From Acephala macrosclerotiorum (taxonomy: Eukaryota; Ascomycota; Leotiomycetes; Helotiales; Mollisiaceae), in the NCBI GenBank assembly GCA_014904845.1, contig MU119649.1, forward strand, positions 1-33,913: a stretch of DNA of 33,913 bases. Direction: 5' to 3'. The position numbers and the translations under genes are program-made. Below, in pieces: positions 1-10,869 of this stretch; position 1 is the stretch's first letter; each line of letters opens with the position of its first letter. Below the pieces are notes generated by a model. It searched no databases and was not told the DNA's origin. It saw only the letters and a list, made by a program, of their open reading frames with translations.

Positions 1-2399
1 TTAAAAATTATTTAATTCGATATTGAAAATTTAAATATTTTAAAAAAAAAAAAAATTACAATAAAAAATTATTATTTATAAAAAAAATTTAAAAAAAAAA
101 AATTTAATTTTCAATAAATTATAAAAATCAAATATATTATACAATATATTAATAACGTTTTAAAAATCGATAAACGAATTGATTTAAATATATTATTTTT
201 AAAAAACGAATAAAAAAAAACAATATTTTAATTTGTAATTTATATTATTTTTTAAATTAATATTAAATTAAAAATCAAAAAAATTATTTTTATTCAATTA
301 ATATAACAAATAATTAATCATTTTTTTAATATAAAATTATAATTTTTATTTAAAAAAAAAATTTGAAATTATAATAAATATTAATTTTTTAATAATATTA
401 AAATTATTAATTCGAAATTCAACGAAAAATAATACGTCGACGAAAAAAAAAAAAAAAAGTTTTAAAAAATTCGTAAATCAAAAAAAATCGAATATATTAA
501 ATATATTTATAATTATAAATAAAATATTATAATTAATACTATATATTTTACTTTAAAATTTAAATATATTATTTTTTAAATAAAATAAATTTTTACGTTT
601 AAAACGTATAATATTCGAATTTTTTATAATTAATATAATTTTATTATTAAAATTTAATTAAATTATTAAAAAAAAAAAATTATAAAAATAATATAAAAAA
701 TAATAAATTGTAAAAATAATAAAATATAAAATTAAAAAATATAAAATAATTTTATATTGAAATAAATCGTAAATTTTATTAATATAATTTTTTAAAATAA
801 AATTTAAACGTTTTAAAATCGAATATAAAAATTCAAAAAAACAATAATTAAAATATAAAAAATAAAAAAATTTTATTATAAAAATAGTAAAAAAAAAAAA
901 ATAATACGATAATAAAAAAAAAAATTTAATAAAATAAATATTATTAAAATCGTTTATTTTAAATAATAAATAATTATTATAAAACTTTATTTAATTAAAT
1001 TATTAAATCGAATAAAAACGAAAATAAAAACGTAATCGATCGTTTTATTATTTTATATAGTATTAAACAATTAAATATTTAATCGCAATATTTATTTTAT
1101 TAATTATTTATTTTTAATTTATATTTTTTTTTATTTTATTATTATATAATTTCGTTTTTTTTAAATATTCGAGTTTTTTTATATTTAATATTTTCATTTT
1201 TAATACTATTTTTAAAGTTTTTTCATTTATATTATAATCGATTTAAATAATATTATCGATTTTACAATTAATAACAAATAAATAATTATTATAAAATTTG
1301 TTTATTAACGTTTATAATAAAATTTTAATAATAATAAACTAAAAAACGTTCAATATATATATCGTAACAATTGTAATTACAAAAACAAACAATTTAAAAA
1401 AATAAATAAAAATTATATATTTCAAATTTTTAAACGAAAAAAAAAAATTTCGTAAAAACTAATAATAAAAAATTTATAATTATTAATATCAAATAAATCA
1501 AAAAATTTTTAATCGATTATAATATTATTTAAATTGTAAAAATAAAATTTTAATTTCGAAATATTTATACGATTATAATAAAAAAATAAATATTTTTATA
1601 AAAAAAATATATAAAAAATTTAAATAATAAAAAAAAAATTATTTTTAATCGTATAAAAATCGAATTAAACGAAAATATAAATATAAATAATATTATAAAT
1701 ATAAATATAAATAATATACTATTTATAATAAAAATATTAATAATAATTATATTATTATTTACATTATTAAAAAAAAAATTCGTTTAAAAATTATTTGCAA
1801 ATTATAATAATAAACAAAAAAAATAATTTAATATTTATTAAAATAAAAAAATACATTTTTTTAACAAAATAATATATTTCAAATTCGATCAAAAACTCAA
1901 TATTTATTTTTTTATTAAAATATATATATTCGTATACAATTATTATTAATAAAATAAATTAATATTTTTAAATTTTTTTTTATTAATTTTATAATATTTA
2001 TAAATATAAACGTTTTTAAATCGATTAATATTAATAATATTTATATTTCGTATTTAAATTAAAAACGTTTTATTTAAATTTATAATTCGTATTATTTTAC
2101 GATTAATATTAAAAAATAATATTTATATTATAAAATTAAAAATTATAAAAAAAAATAAAACGAAAAAATAATAATAATAAAAACGATTTATAATTCGCAA
2201 TAAATAATTAAAAATAAAATTTTCAAATTATTAATATTAAAAACGAATATTATATAATTTTAAAAAAAAATTAAAACAAAAAATTTAAAAATTGTATATA
2301 ATTATTAAAAATAAATTAATAAATTAATAAATTAATTAAAATAATTATATAATTAAATTAATATTTATATCGATATAAAATATTTAATAATGTAAAATT

Positions 2400-2555
2400 T
2401 AAAAATAATTACGCGAAATAATCGTTTTTAAAATTATTAATTAATTAAAAATAATTACTTTTAAAAAATAATTATTTAAAATAATAAACTTTAAAATCAA
2501 TTAATTAAAAATAATCGCTTTTGAAATCAATCGATTAAAAATAATAATTTTTATT
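2400..2555. repeat. Degenerate AT-rich tandem repeat
   Basis: Within the AT block, a unit resembling ATTAATTAAAAATAAT followed by a short TAC/CGC-TTTT segment recurs at least three times, near 2440, 2500 and 2530. The copies differ at scattered positions. They may be the decayed remains of an older tandem array. No function is suggested. Confidence 0.45.
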
Positions 2556-2667
2556 AATTATTTTATAATATAATTATTTTTTAAATAAAATAAATTTAAT
2601 AAATTAAATATAATTAAAATTTTTATATTAAATTATATTTTATTTATTTTATTATTCAATTTATATA

Positions 2668-2861
<194 letters not shown>

Positions 2862-5757
2862 ATATTATAATAATTATTAAATAATTATATAATAATTTAA
2901 TATTAAATTATTAATAAAAAAAACGTATTATTTTTATATAAAATTTATATATTAATTATATATATTAATTATTATATAAATCAAAAAATTACTTATTTAA
3001 ATATCATATTATTATTCGATCAAAAAAAAAAATCAAAAACTTTTTATAATTAAAAATAAAATATTTAAAATTATAATTAACAATTTTTAAAATTTAATTT
3101 ATTCGATTAAAAAATAAAAAATTGTAAATTTAAAAAAAAAAAATTTAATTCAAATTAAAAATAATTTATATAATTATTATTTACAAATAATTAAATTTAT
3201 TTTAAATATTATTTATTCTTTTTTTTATACGAAATACAATTTTATTAATTTTATTAATCGTTTTATATAATTGCAAAAAATTGTTTATTATATATTAATT
3301 ATTTTATTAGAAATAAAAATCACGAAAATAATAATAATAATCGAATATAAAATATTATTTATTAATAAATTAAAACAAATATTAAAATTAATATTTATAT
3401 AATTAGTTCGAATTTTTCTATTTTTTTTTTTTTCTTTTTTCAATTTTTATAAAATTTTACTTTTTTTTACTTTATTTATATTCAAATATATTTTATTACA
3501 ATTTATTAAAAATATTATTTATTAAAATTTTTAATATATTTTAATAATAATTTTAAAATTCTTTTTTTTAAATTTTGTAAATATATAATATTCTTTTTAT
3601 TATTATTAATATTTAATATATAATAATCAATAAAATAACGATATATAATTTCTTTTTTTATTAGTTTTTAAACGATTAAAATTTGTTTTTTTATAATTTT
3701 TTTACGATTTTATTATTTGTATATTTATTAAAATTTTTATTATTTTATTTTTTTATTTTAAATTCGTAATTAATTTCTTTTTTCAATTTCTCGATTGTTT
3801 TTATTATTATAATTATTGTATTTATTTATATTTTTTTTATTTTTTCGTAAAATATTTTACATTTTAATTAGATTTCGTATTTATATTATTTATAAATATT
3901 TAATAAATCGATATAATAATAAATTTATTATATTTTTTTTACGCGAAAAAATACGAAAATCGTATTAACAAATTCGTTTTTTTTTTTTTTTTATTTTTAT
4001 AATTATTTTTTTAATTTTTACTTATTCGAAATTTTTTTTTTTTCAAGTATTAATTATATTTTATATAATTTTATTATTTTACGCTAATAATATTTAGAAT
4101 AATAATAAACGCTTTATTAATATTTATATTGAAATTTAATAATTTTAATTTTGTATTTATTAATACGATTTTCGAAACGTTATTCAATATAAATACTAAT
4201 TAAAACAAAATTACTATTAAATATTTTTATTATAATAAATAATAATATATTAATTCTATTATTACCGTTTATAACAATTATATTTCTATAAAAAAAAAAA
4301 TTTTTATAGTTTTTTTATATAATTATAATCGAATAAAAATAATAATTAATTTTTATAATAATATTATTATTATTTTATAATTCGTTAATTAATTAATTTA
4401 TATATTATATTAATATATTTAAATTAATAAATAGTAAAAAATTTTTATAAAATACTTTAAAAATCAATTTACGTAAAAATATTTAATACGTATTTTAAAA
4501 AAATTAAAAAATTATTTTATAAAATTAATAATAAAAATTATAATAAATTATTATTTTAATAATTATTATTTATATAATTATTAATATTTTATAATTATCA
4601 ATTAAATTATTCGTTTTTATAAATTAATAAATTTAATTTATTAAAACTCGAAATTTTCGATTCGATTATTCGTTAATTAATAATATAAAATTCGTTTTTC
4701 GAATTTAATTCAAATATTTTAATTTTTATAAAACAAATTAAATATTTTAAATATAATTTTCGAAATAAAATCAAATTATAAAAATTTAATATCGATTTAA
4801 TATAATTAAATTATATAAAATTTAAATATTATACGAAATATTAAATACATAAAAAATATTTTTAAATTTATTAATTATAATTAATTAAATAATCGATTTA
4901 TTTATAATTTGTAATCGAAATATAAAAATAATATATATAATTATTAAATTACAAAAATCAAATTATTTTTAATAATAATTTTATATTAAAAAAATAAATA
5001 TAAATAAAAATATAAAAATAATTAAAAAAAAAAAAATTGAAAAAATTGAAAAAAAATTGAAAAAAAATAAAATTTAAATTCGATATTAAAAATACAAAAA
5101 ACAAATTAATAAAAAATTGCAATATAATACAACGATTAAAATAATTATAATTATTCGATAAATAAATTAAATATTTTTAAATAATACAAATATAATATAC
5201 AAATTTTAATTTTATTACAATAATTTTAAAGTTTTTCAATTTAAAAAAAAGTAAAAAGAAATCGATAAAAAAAAGAAGAAAAAAGTAAAAAAAAACAATA
5301 AATATATAAAAAATATTAAGAAATTAATATATTAAAATATTAAATTGTAACGATTTTAAAATAAATAAAATCGAATTAAAATTATTTTAAAATTTTAAAA
5401 TCAAATTGTAATACGATTACGAATTGATTTTTATATTACGATTTGAATTTTTCGATTTCTATCGATTGTAATAAAAATTTGTTTTATAAAAAAATGTATT
5501 TTAATTAAATATACAATTTATTATTTTCGTATTTAAATTATTTTTTAAATTAGTAATTTCAAATACATTTTCATAGAATTGCAATATTGAAATTCTTGTA
5601 AAATCAATAGAATTACGTTACGATTAATCATAAGCGCGGTACCAGCGCTAAGACAATTAAATTAAAAAAGGTTTCTATATTTAAGCGAGTAATTTTCAAC
5701 TACTCGAGACTTCAAAGCGGTAAAAATATTACTATATAAACATTAGATTTACTACTT

Positions 5758-6910
5758 TTAAACTATTTTAATTAATTTTAATATTTTTTTTACTTTTTTA
5801 TTTAATTTCAAAAGGCTGCCCAGGGCTTTTAAACCACGCCATAGATCCCGCGGACTGTCTGGAGCAAAAATCATATTCATCATTTGGAATGCGTCGTCCA
5901 TGACTTCCTTTGGGCCTGGAAAAATGCTTTGTTCATATTCTTTGACCGCCGAGTCAAGCGATGAAGATGATGGGTAAGATCTAGCGATGGCTTTCGAGAG
6001 TTCCAGCGTATCAAGCATAGCGACATTCGCACCCTCCCCCTGAAGGCGTCGTGAGATGTGCAGCGTCGCCGATGATAGTCAGACCTGCACGGTGAGGCCA
6101 GGTGTGCCCAGATGGAAGTTTGTAGAGACTTTGCTGAGATAAAATTGCTGATTGAGGCTGCTTCAACGTCGCAGCCTGCGGCGATCAACTCCTTAAGTTG
6201 GTATCCCTAGGCTTGAAAGAGCGTGCTTGAGGCAAGCGATTGGCATTTTAGCTCTTCCTTGGGTACAGTAGCGAGTCCAGAGTCCGAGAGGTAGGTTGAA
6301 GATGGCGAGTATACCATCAGATAGATACGTACGGAATCCAAGGAGCTGTGTTGCATCATAACTGCCCTTCCTTCTCCCCAAGCAGAATAGGTGCCTGTGC
6401 CCCCATAGAGCCAAACTTAGGGCGTTTGAATGTGAAGTTGGGAATGGTGAGAGTGATATGATTCATACTTGAGAAGGACGGCTGCACTTCCGTGATTACT
6501 GAGCGGACTTTTGATCATACTCCATCGGCTCCTATTACTAGGTCGAATGCTTCTGCTTGAATTTCCGAGTCTGATACTTGAGAAGCGAACACTAGGCCAT
6601 CTCCCACCCTCCACTAGCTGGACACTGGAGACTCTATGCCCCCATCTGATGCTGCCTTTCGGAATTGAGTCGAGAAGGAGCTATGTGAGAGAACCGCGAA
6701 CAATTTCTGGTCCGCTGCCGCCAGAGCCGAAGTCCTGGTAGTGGACTGAGCCGTGCTTATCGCACAATTTGAATTCTTCGGAGCACTCACCACTCAGATC
6801 GATGAACTTCTCGTAGAGACCACATGCGTGGTGAGCTAGCTGTACAGATTCAAAATGCAGATCTAAGGAGCCAGATGGTTTGGTGATGTCTGATGGCGAA
6901 GGGCGGGGGC
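5758..6910 (-). pseudogene. FAD-dependent monooxygenase (TetX-like) pseudogene
   Basis: Reading the minus strand across several frames gives a clear flavin monooxygenase: a GSLDLHFES segment, then EIVRGSL..LLLDSIP.G.IRWGH, the DG motif LVIGADGV..SKVRSV, LATVPKEELK, the second FAD motif GLTIIGDAAHL, ANVAMLDTLELSKAI and a DDAFQMMNMIFAPDSP tail. These match the FAD_binding_3 family in order. It is dead: TAG at 6681-6683, TGA at 6515-6517 (where W is expected), a frame change between those two stops, and another near 6033-6045 just after the GDAAH motif. The N-terminal GxGxxG nucleotide-binding part is missing, because homology stops where the inverted repeat at 6911 begins. The 3' end merges into the AT-rich block. 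Substrate unknown; relatives act in detoxification or secondary metabolism. Confidence 0.85.
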
Positions 6911-7246
6911 GTAATTATCTTGCGCATGCCTGGTTACGAGCCTGGGATCATAAGTCTGTGTTTTCCAGGCATTTTTCGGGGCATTTTTAAGCGACGAAAA
7001 CTAAACTCGACGACTTTACTTTAAAAGTATAAAATACGCACAAATCAGAATTATTTGAACTTATATTACGATATTTATAAAAAGCTATAGTGAGTATATA
7101 AAGCAAATCTGAGTTAATTTAGTTTCGTAATTAAAAATCGAAATTTAGTTTCAGCGCTCATTTATTAGCGAGAAGGCCCGAAGAGCCCTGTAAAACACAG
7201 ACTTATGATCCCAGGCTCGTTACCCTGATTGCAAGAAATCATCAAC
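6911..7246. mobile_element. Inverted-repeat (foldback/MITE-like) element
   Basis: A 29-nt sequence at 6936-6964 is repeated exactly, in reverse complement, at 7192-7220. Weaker matching extends outwards to about 6911 and 7246, and inwards through an AACTAAA-type segment near 7005 and 7135, giving arms of roughly 100 bp around an AT-rich core. No coding capacity is visible. A clear target-site duplication was not found; GATGGC occurs on both flanks (6892 and 7252) but is too far from the arm ends to be convincing. The left arm abuts the truncated 5' end of the monooxygenase pseudogene, so insertion or rearrangement here probably removed that gene's start. Confidence 0.6.
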
Positions 7247-7840
7247 GCAGAGATGGCACTTGCTAACCGTCGCTTAGTGTAACACCACTTGGTAAGACTA
7301 CTCGACGGAGCTGAAGGACGAAGAAAATTCAGTTCACTTAGATGAGAAGCTCTCCATAAGAATTTCAGCTTTGGTTTTGCCTTAGTTTCTTTGGTAGAGA
7401 AGATGACGACGGGAAGGGTTATTTTTAAATTTACAGGCATTCTCTTGTGGTATGTGGAAGCTAGAATATAAATCGATTAGGCCTCTACACCAATGACTGT
7501 CGACGGGCAGTGAGAATGAGCGCTCGTTCGATGAATGCCCTTGGATCACAGGACAGTAGGTGCTATAGCCATGATGCACCGTTGCGTTCGTGGAAAGATG
7601 GCCACCTTGAATGCAGAATTGAAACCCTGGTTGTCTGGACAACCACGGCAGGCTGCAGCTGCTGCCAGCTATCCAGAATATGCTCTGTATTGTGAATAGC
7701 CAGGCAAATCCATAAGGTTGAAATCGAGATGGGGATGCGGCCGGCTATCGACGTCGGAGACGATGAATTATTTGTCGTTCCTAAGACAGTAGCCAGAAAG
7801 ATGCTCTGATTTTGCTGCGCGAGCTTTCCGGGGCGAGGCT
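7247..7840. other. Intergenic, no supportable gene
   Basis: This stretch lies between the inverted-repeat element and the methyltransferase stop codon. Several 60-105 codon open frames exist on both strands, but none begins with a plausible start and shows a recognisable domain, and they overlap one another. Part of it is probably the methyltransferase 3' UTR. Confidence 0.5.
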
Positions 7841-9102
7841 TCATCCTGGTGATTGTTTTCGAAATCGTCCTTGCATCCAACAGCGATACATCTTGAGCTG
7901 TTTGGCTCTGTTGACCAGTAGCCTCCTATCGACACCAAGATCAACAACGTCGAAGCCGCTGCTGCTTTCCTCGCCCAGTGGCAGATCACTCGAATCCTTC
8001 CCGCTCCATATCCTGACCAATTCGTCTCTGTCGAAGAAGTATACTCGTGTGCCGTCACCTCGAATGTAGAAGTTCTCCTCAAGATAGCGACCTTTCTTAA
8101 AGCGCACTTGAGCTAGGTCTCCTCGACCATAGTCTCGAAATAGGACCTCTCCACCAGGCTTCAGCACGCGATGAACGTTCTGCACTGCTTGCTTCCATTG
8201 CGAAGGCGACAGGGCAGAGAAGATGAAGATCATCAGCACCAAATCAACACTCCTTTCTTCCAAGTCAGGAGGCAGGGTCCCGCCCGCAACATCCCAGACA
8301 TCGGCTTGTATATTCTTGGTATTGTATGCCTCGTTTTCACGGATCACTTCCACAGCCTTCTTGGAGAAGTCGCAAGCATGTATTTTGAGATTTGGATTAT
8401 GATTATGGGCTAGTATAGGAAAGGCAGTGTTTCCGGCACCCGCACCAACCTCAAGGAGTGTTATGGGATCGGCATCGGATTGAGTAATTCTGGAAAGTAC
8501 AGGAAACTCTTGTTGAAGCCACTTTCGGTCTTTGAAGAAGTTCGCCGTATTGTTTTTGTAGAAATTGTTCCACCACTTCGCAGGATCGGAATTAAATCTT
8601 TCTTTGTGCTTGTCAGCAAGACTCTTCGTAGAGGGCCAGAACGAATGTGGAAGGAAGTTTGAAATTTCAGATAGGAGCGAAAGACATTGCTAAATTTGTT
8701 TCGTTCATGGGCCACAGCCTCAGATGAACTATGCATTGATTGTTGGATCATCAGGATATCAGGGTAGGTGATGGAGAAAGGGAAAATTGGAAGCTTACTT
8801 TTGTCGAAGTCCGAGACAGGCGCTTCTCGTTGCTTCGTATATTGTAATTCTGCATACTCTTTGTAAGTATCATCTGTCTCTACATGATCCCATGCATTGA
8901 ATTCGAAGACGTTGTCTTCTTCACTGAGAAAACGGGAGCCAAATTGAAAAGGGTCGCTCCTCTTCAGATTGTTCTCTGGGTCGTGGGAACGATGTGGAGG
9001 AGTTGCCTGTGGAGGATCCGTCGCGGTAGACGAATCCGCAACTGTCAAGCTTGGAAAATCCTGGATCAGTACGGTTTGCCCTTCCATCCGGCTGGCAGCC
9101 AT
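7841..9102 (-). CDS. TRM140: tRNA (cytosine-32-N3)-methyltransferase, Trm140/METTL2 family
   Basis: Two exons, 9102-8799 and 8601-7841, joined through a 197-nt intron (8602-8798, gtaagc donor), give 354 aa. The join restores DFDKKRFNSDPAKWWNNFYK, the family's conserved entry to the catalytic domain, with phase kept (1+2). SAM-binding motif I is LLEVGAGAGNTAFPIL, followed by ACDFSKKAVE, DVWDVAG and the motif IV region DLVLMIFIFSALSP, then HRVLKPGGEVLFRDYGRGD and a typical end, RAKQLKMYRCWMQGRFRK. Family members methylate C32 of tRNA-Thr and/or tRNA-Ser in the anticodon loop. The N-terminal FNAWDHVE block favours the Trm140/METTL2 branch over METTL6/Trm141, but which tRNA is used cannot be read from sequence. 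Divergent from COQ10. Confidence 0.9.
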
Positions 9103-9399
9103 TGGCAGTTATTGTGAGGGGAGCTGGTGTTGAATCGAGGAAGAAGAAAAAGAGGAAGAAAATTTTGGCGACCAGATTTGTAGTCGAGCTCTTAGCGCGC
9201 CATAGATATCCGAGAATCTACCGGACTCGCAGGGGTCCAAAAAAAAAAAGTGTCTGGAGCCGAAGATCGAGCTCATTCTATCAATGACCTCACAATTTAT
9301 TGTACTACTTGAGTTGCAGCATTTACTTTGTGTCCGCCAGCATGTCCCCGATTTCATAGCCCGTATGATGCTTTACAATTAATCCTCTTTCCTCTCAAA
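9103..9399. promoter_or_regulatory. Shared divergent promoter, TRM140-like / COQ10
   Basis: Only 297 bp separate the two start codons, so both 5' UTRs and both core promoters must lie here. It contains purine-rich stretches around 9136-9160 and an A-run at 9240-9249. No confident TATA box or factor site was identified. Confidence 0.55.
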
Positions 9400-10155
9400 A
9401 TGTCGAAAACGCTGCTACAGACCATTCGTCCGGTGTCAAGAATACGCTCCTTCCAACCTCATGCACAAAGGTCATTCATCAACCTTCCAGGAGCAGAAGC
9501 ACAGAGCCTGTCGGCAACCAGAATATTACCCTACAAGTCGTCCAGTGTCTATACATTGATAGCAGACGTTGATAGCTACTCTAGCTTTCTTCCCTATTGC
9601 GTCGATTCGAAGGTCACGAAGTGGTCCTCCCCAGACAAAAATGGGCAGAAATGGCCTTCTGAAGCGGACCTGAAGGTTGGATGGGGTGGATACGAGGAAA
9701 CATTTACATCCCGCCTCTTTTGCGTCCCGGGGTCAGTCGTTGAAGCTCTCGGCGGCGAAGCTACAACGACTCTTTCTAAAGCCGACCTTGAGCACTACTC
9801 TGCAACAATGAACGCCCCAGCGACCGCAAACACCATCTTCCAGACAATCAATACGAGGTGGACCGTGAAGCCATTCCATTACAAGCCACCCACGGGTACT
9901 CCTCAGTCGGACAAGACGCTACATCCGGCAAGAGACCAAACGGAGGTGCACTTGACCCTCGATTTCCAATTCTCGAATCCTATATATGCTGCATTAAGTA
10001 AGGTTGTTGCTCCCAAAGTCGCAGGCATGATGATAGAGGCCTTCGAAGTACGCGCGAGAAAGTTGTTGGACGGACCCGGAGCTACAGTCCAGGGGCAGAA
10101 TACATCGAGTCGAGCTTTTCCTACCAGCAATAAGATAGGCACACCGGGCATATAA
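9400..10155 (+). CDS. COQ10: Coenzyme Q-binding protein Coq10, mitochondrial
   Basis: Single-exon gene of 251 aa. The ATG at 9400 has a good context (CAAAATG) and starts an Arg-rich, acid-free leader (MSKTLLQTIRPVSRIRSF) typical of a mitochondrial presequence; an upstream in-frame ATG at 9328 would put a non-presequence-like tail in front of it and is less likely. The body is a START/polyketide-cyclase-like domain with the Coq10 signature: RILPYKSSSVYTLIADV, DSYSSFLPYCVDS, KVGWGGYEETFTSRL, W.VKPF.Y, LDFQFSNPIYAALSKVVAP and a final MMIEAFEVRARKLL helix. Coq10 is a lipid-binding protein of the mitochondrial inner membrane needed for efficient coenzyme Q synthesis and use in respiration; it is not itself an enzyme of the pathway. 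The C-terminal tail beyond about residue 225 is low-complexity. Confidence 0.92.
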   Translation: MSKTLLQTIRPVSRIRSFQPHAQRSFINLPGAEAQSLSATRILPYKSSSVYTLIADVDSYSSFLPYCVDSKVTKWSSPDKNGQKWPSEADLKVGWGGYEETFTSRLFCVPGSVVEALGGEATTTLSKADLEHYSATMNAPATANTIFQTINTRWTVKPFHYKPPTGTPQSDKTLHPARDQTEVHLTLDFQFSNPIYAALSKVVAPKVAGMMIEAFEVRARKLLDGPGATVQGQNTSSRAFPTSNKIGTPGI

Positions 10156-10869
10156 ACGGCATAAAAAGCGTTAAATTGTATCATGGGATAGACTTTTCGC
10201 ACCATCACAAGCGCCATGTATGGACCGTACATTATGTATAATAATTATGATCGGATGGGCAGCTCGAACAGTTAAGTTTCGTGCTTGTGCTGCCAGTTTT
10301 ACCAGTTACATACAATCTGGAGCATCTTCCAATCCATGTTTCTTGCATCCCACCTAGCGCCAGTCGGGCCTAGTGGCTACTAAGTGCCGTTGAACTCGGG
10401 GGTTTCGCAACCGTTTTGTTTTCTTTGCATCATGACTCATTGGGCATATCCCGCTCTGAAAGGGACCCTGTCTATTAGGGTGGCGAGCAAGATCGTCAAG
10501 GTCGAATATGAAGCTTAAGTTTATCACTAGAAAGTCAGGTCGTAGATGGGGACTTGTATACTCTAGCTCAGCATGTACAGACTTCATAGCCATTCTACAA
10601 ACGCTTCAGCTAAATATAGTAAGTCCCACACAACACAAGGATGCCGCGGCTAAGATCAGCCTACAGGCACTTCAAAGCCTCACAGCTACCTGTTTGCAGG
10701 ACGCTAAGCGAGCCCCTGGATTGTGAGCCGAAGCAAGCCTTGACGTAAATTGACAGCCTTGAATTTTTCCTGCGATACACACACGTCCGAGCATCGTGTA
10801 TACATTCTTTATAAAGTCGGACATGATGGGGGGATTTCAGTGCATTCTGATATCCTGAAATCCGAGAAG
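10156..10869. other. Intergenic, nothing recognised
   Basis: About 0.7 kb lies between the COQ10 stop and the 3' end of the sedolisin pseudogene, which converge. Short open frames on both strands (up to about 80 codons) show no domain or conserved motif. It probably holds the two 3' UTRs. Confidence 0.5.
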
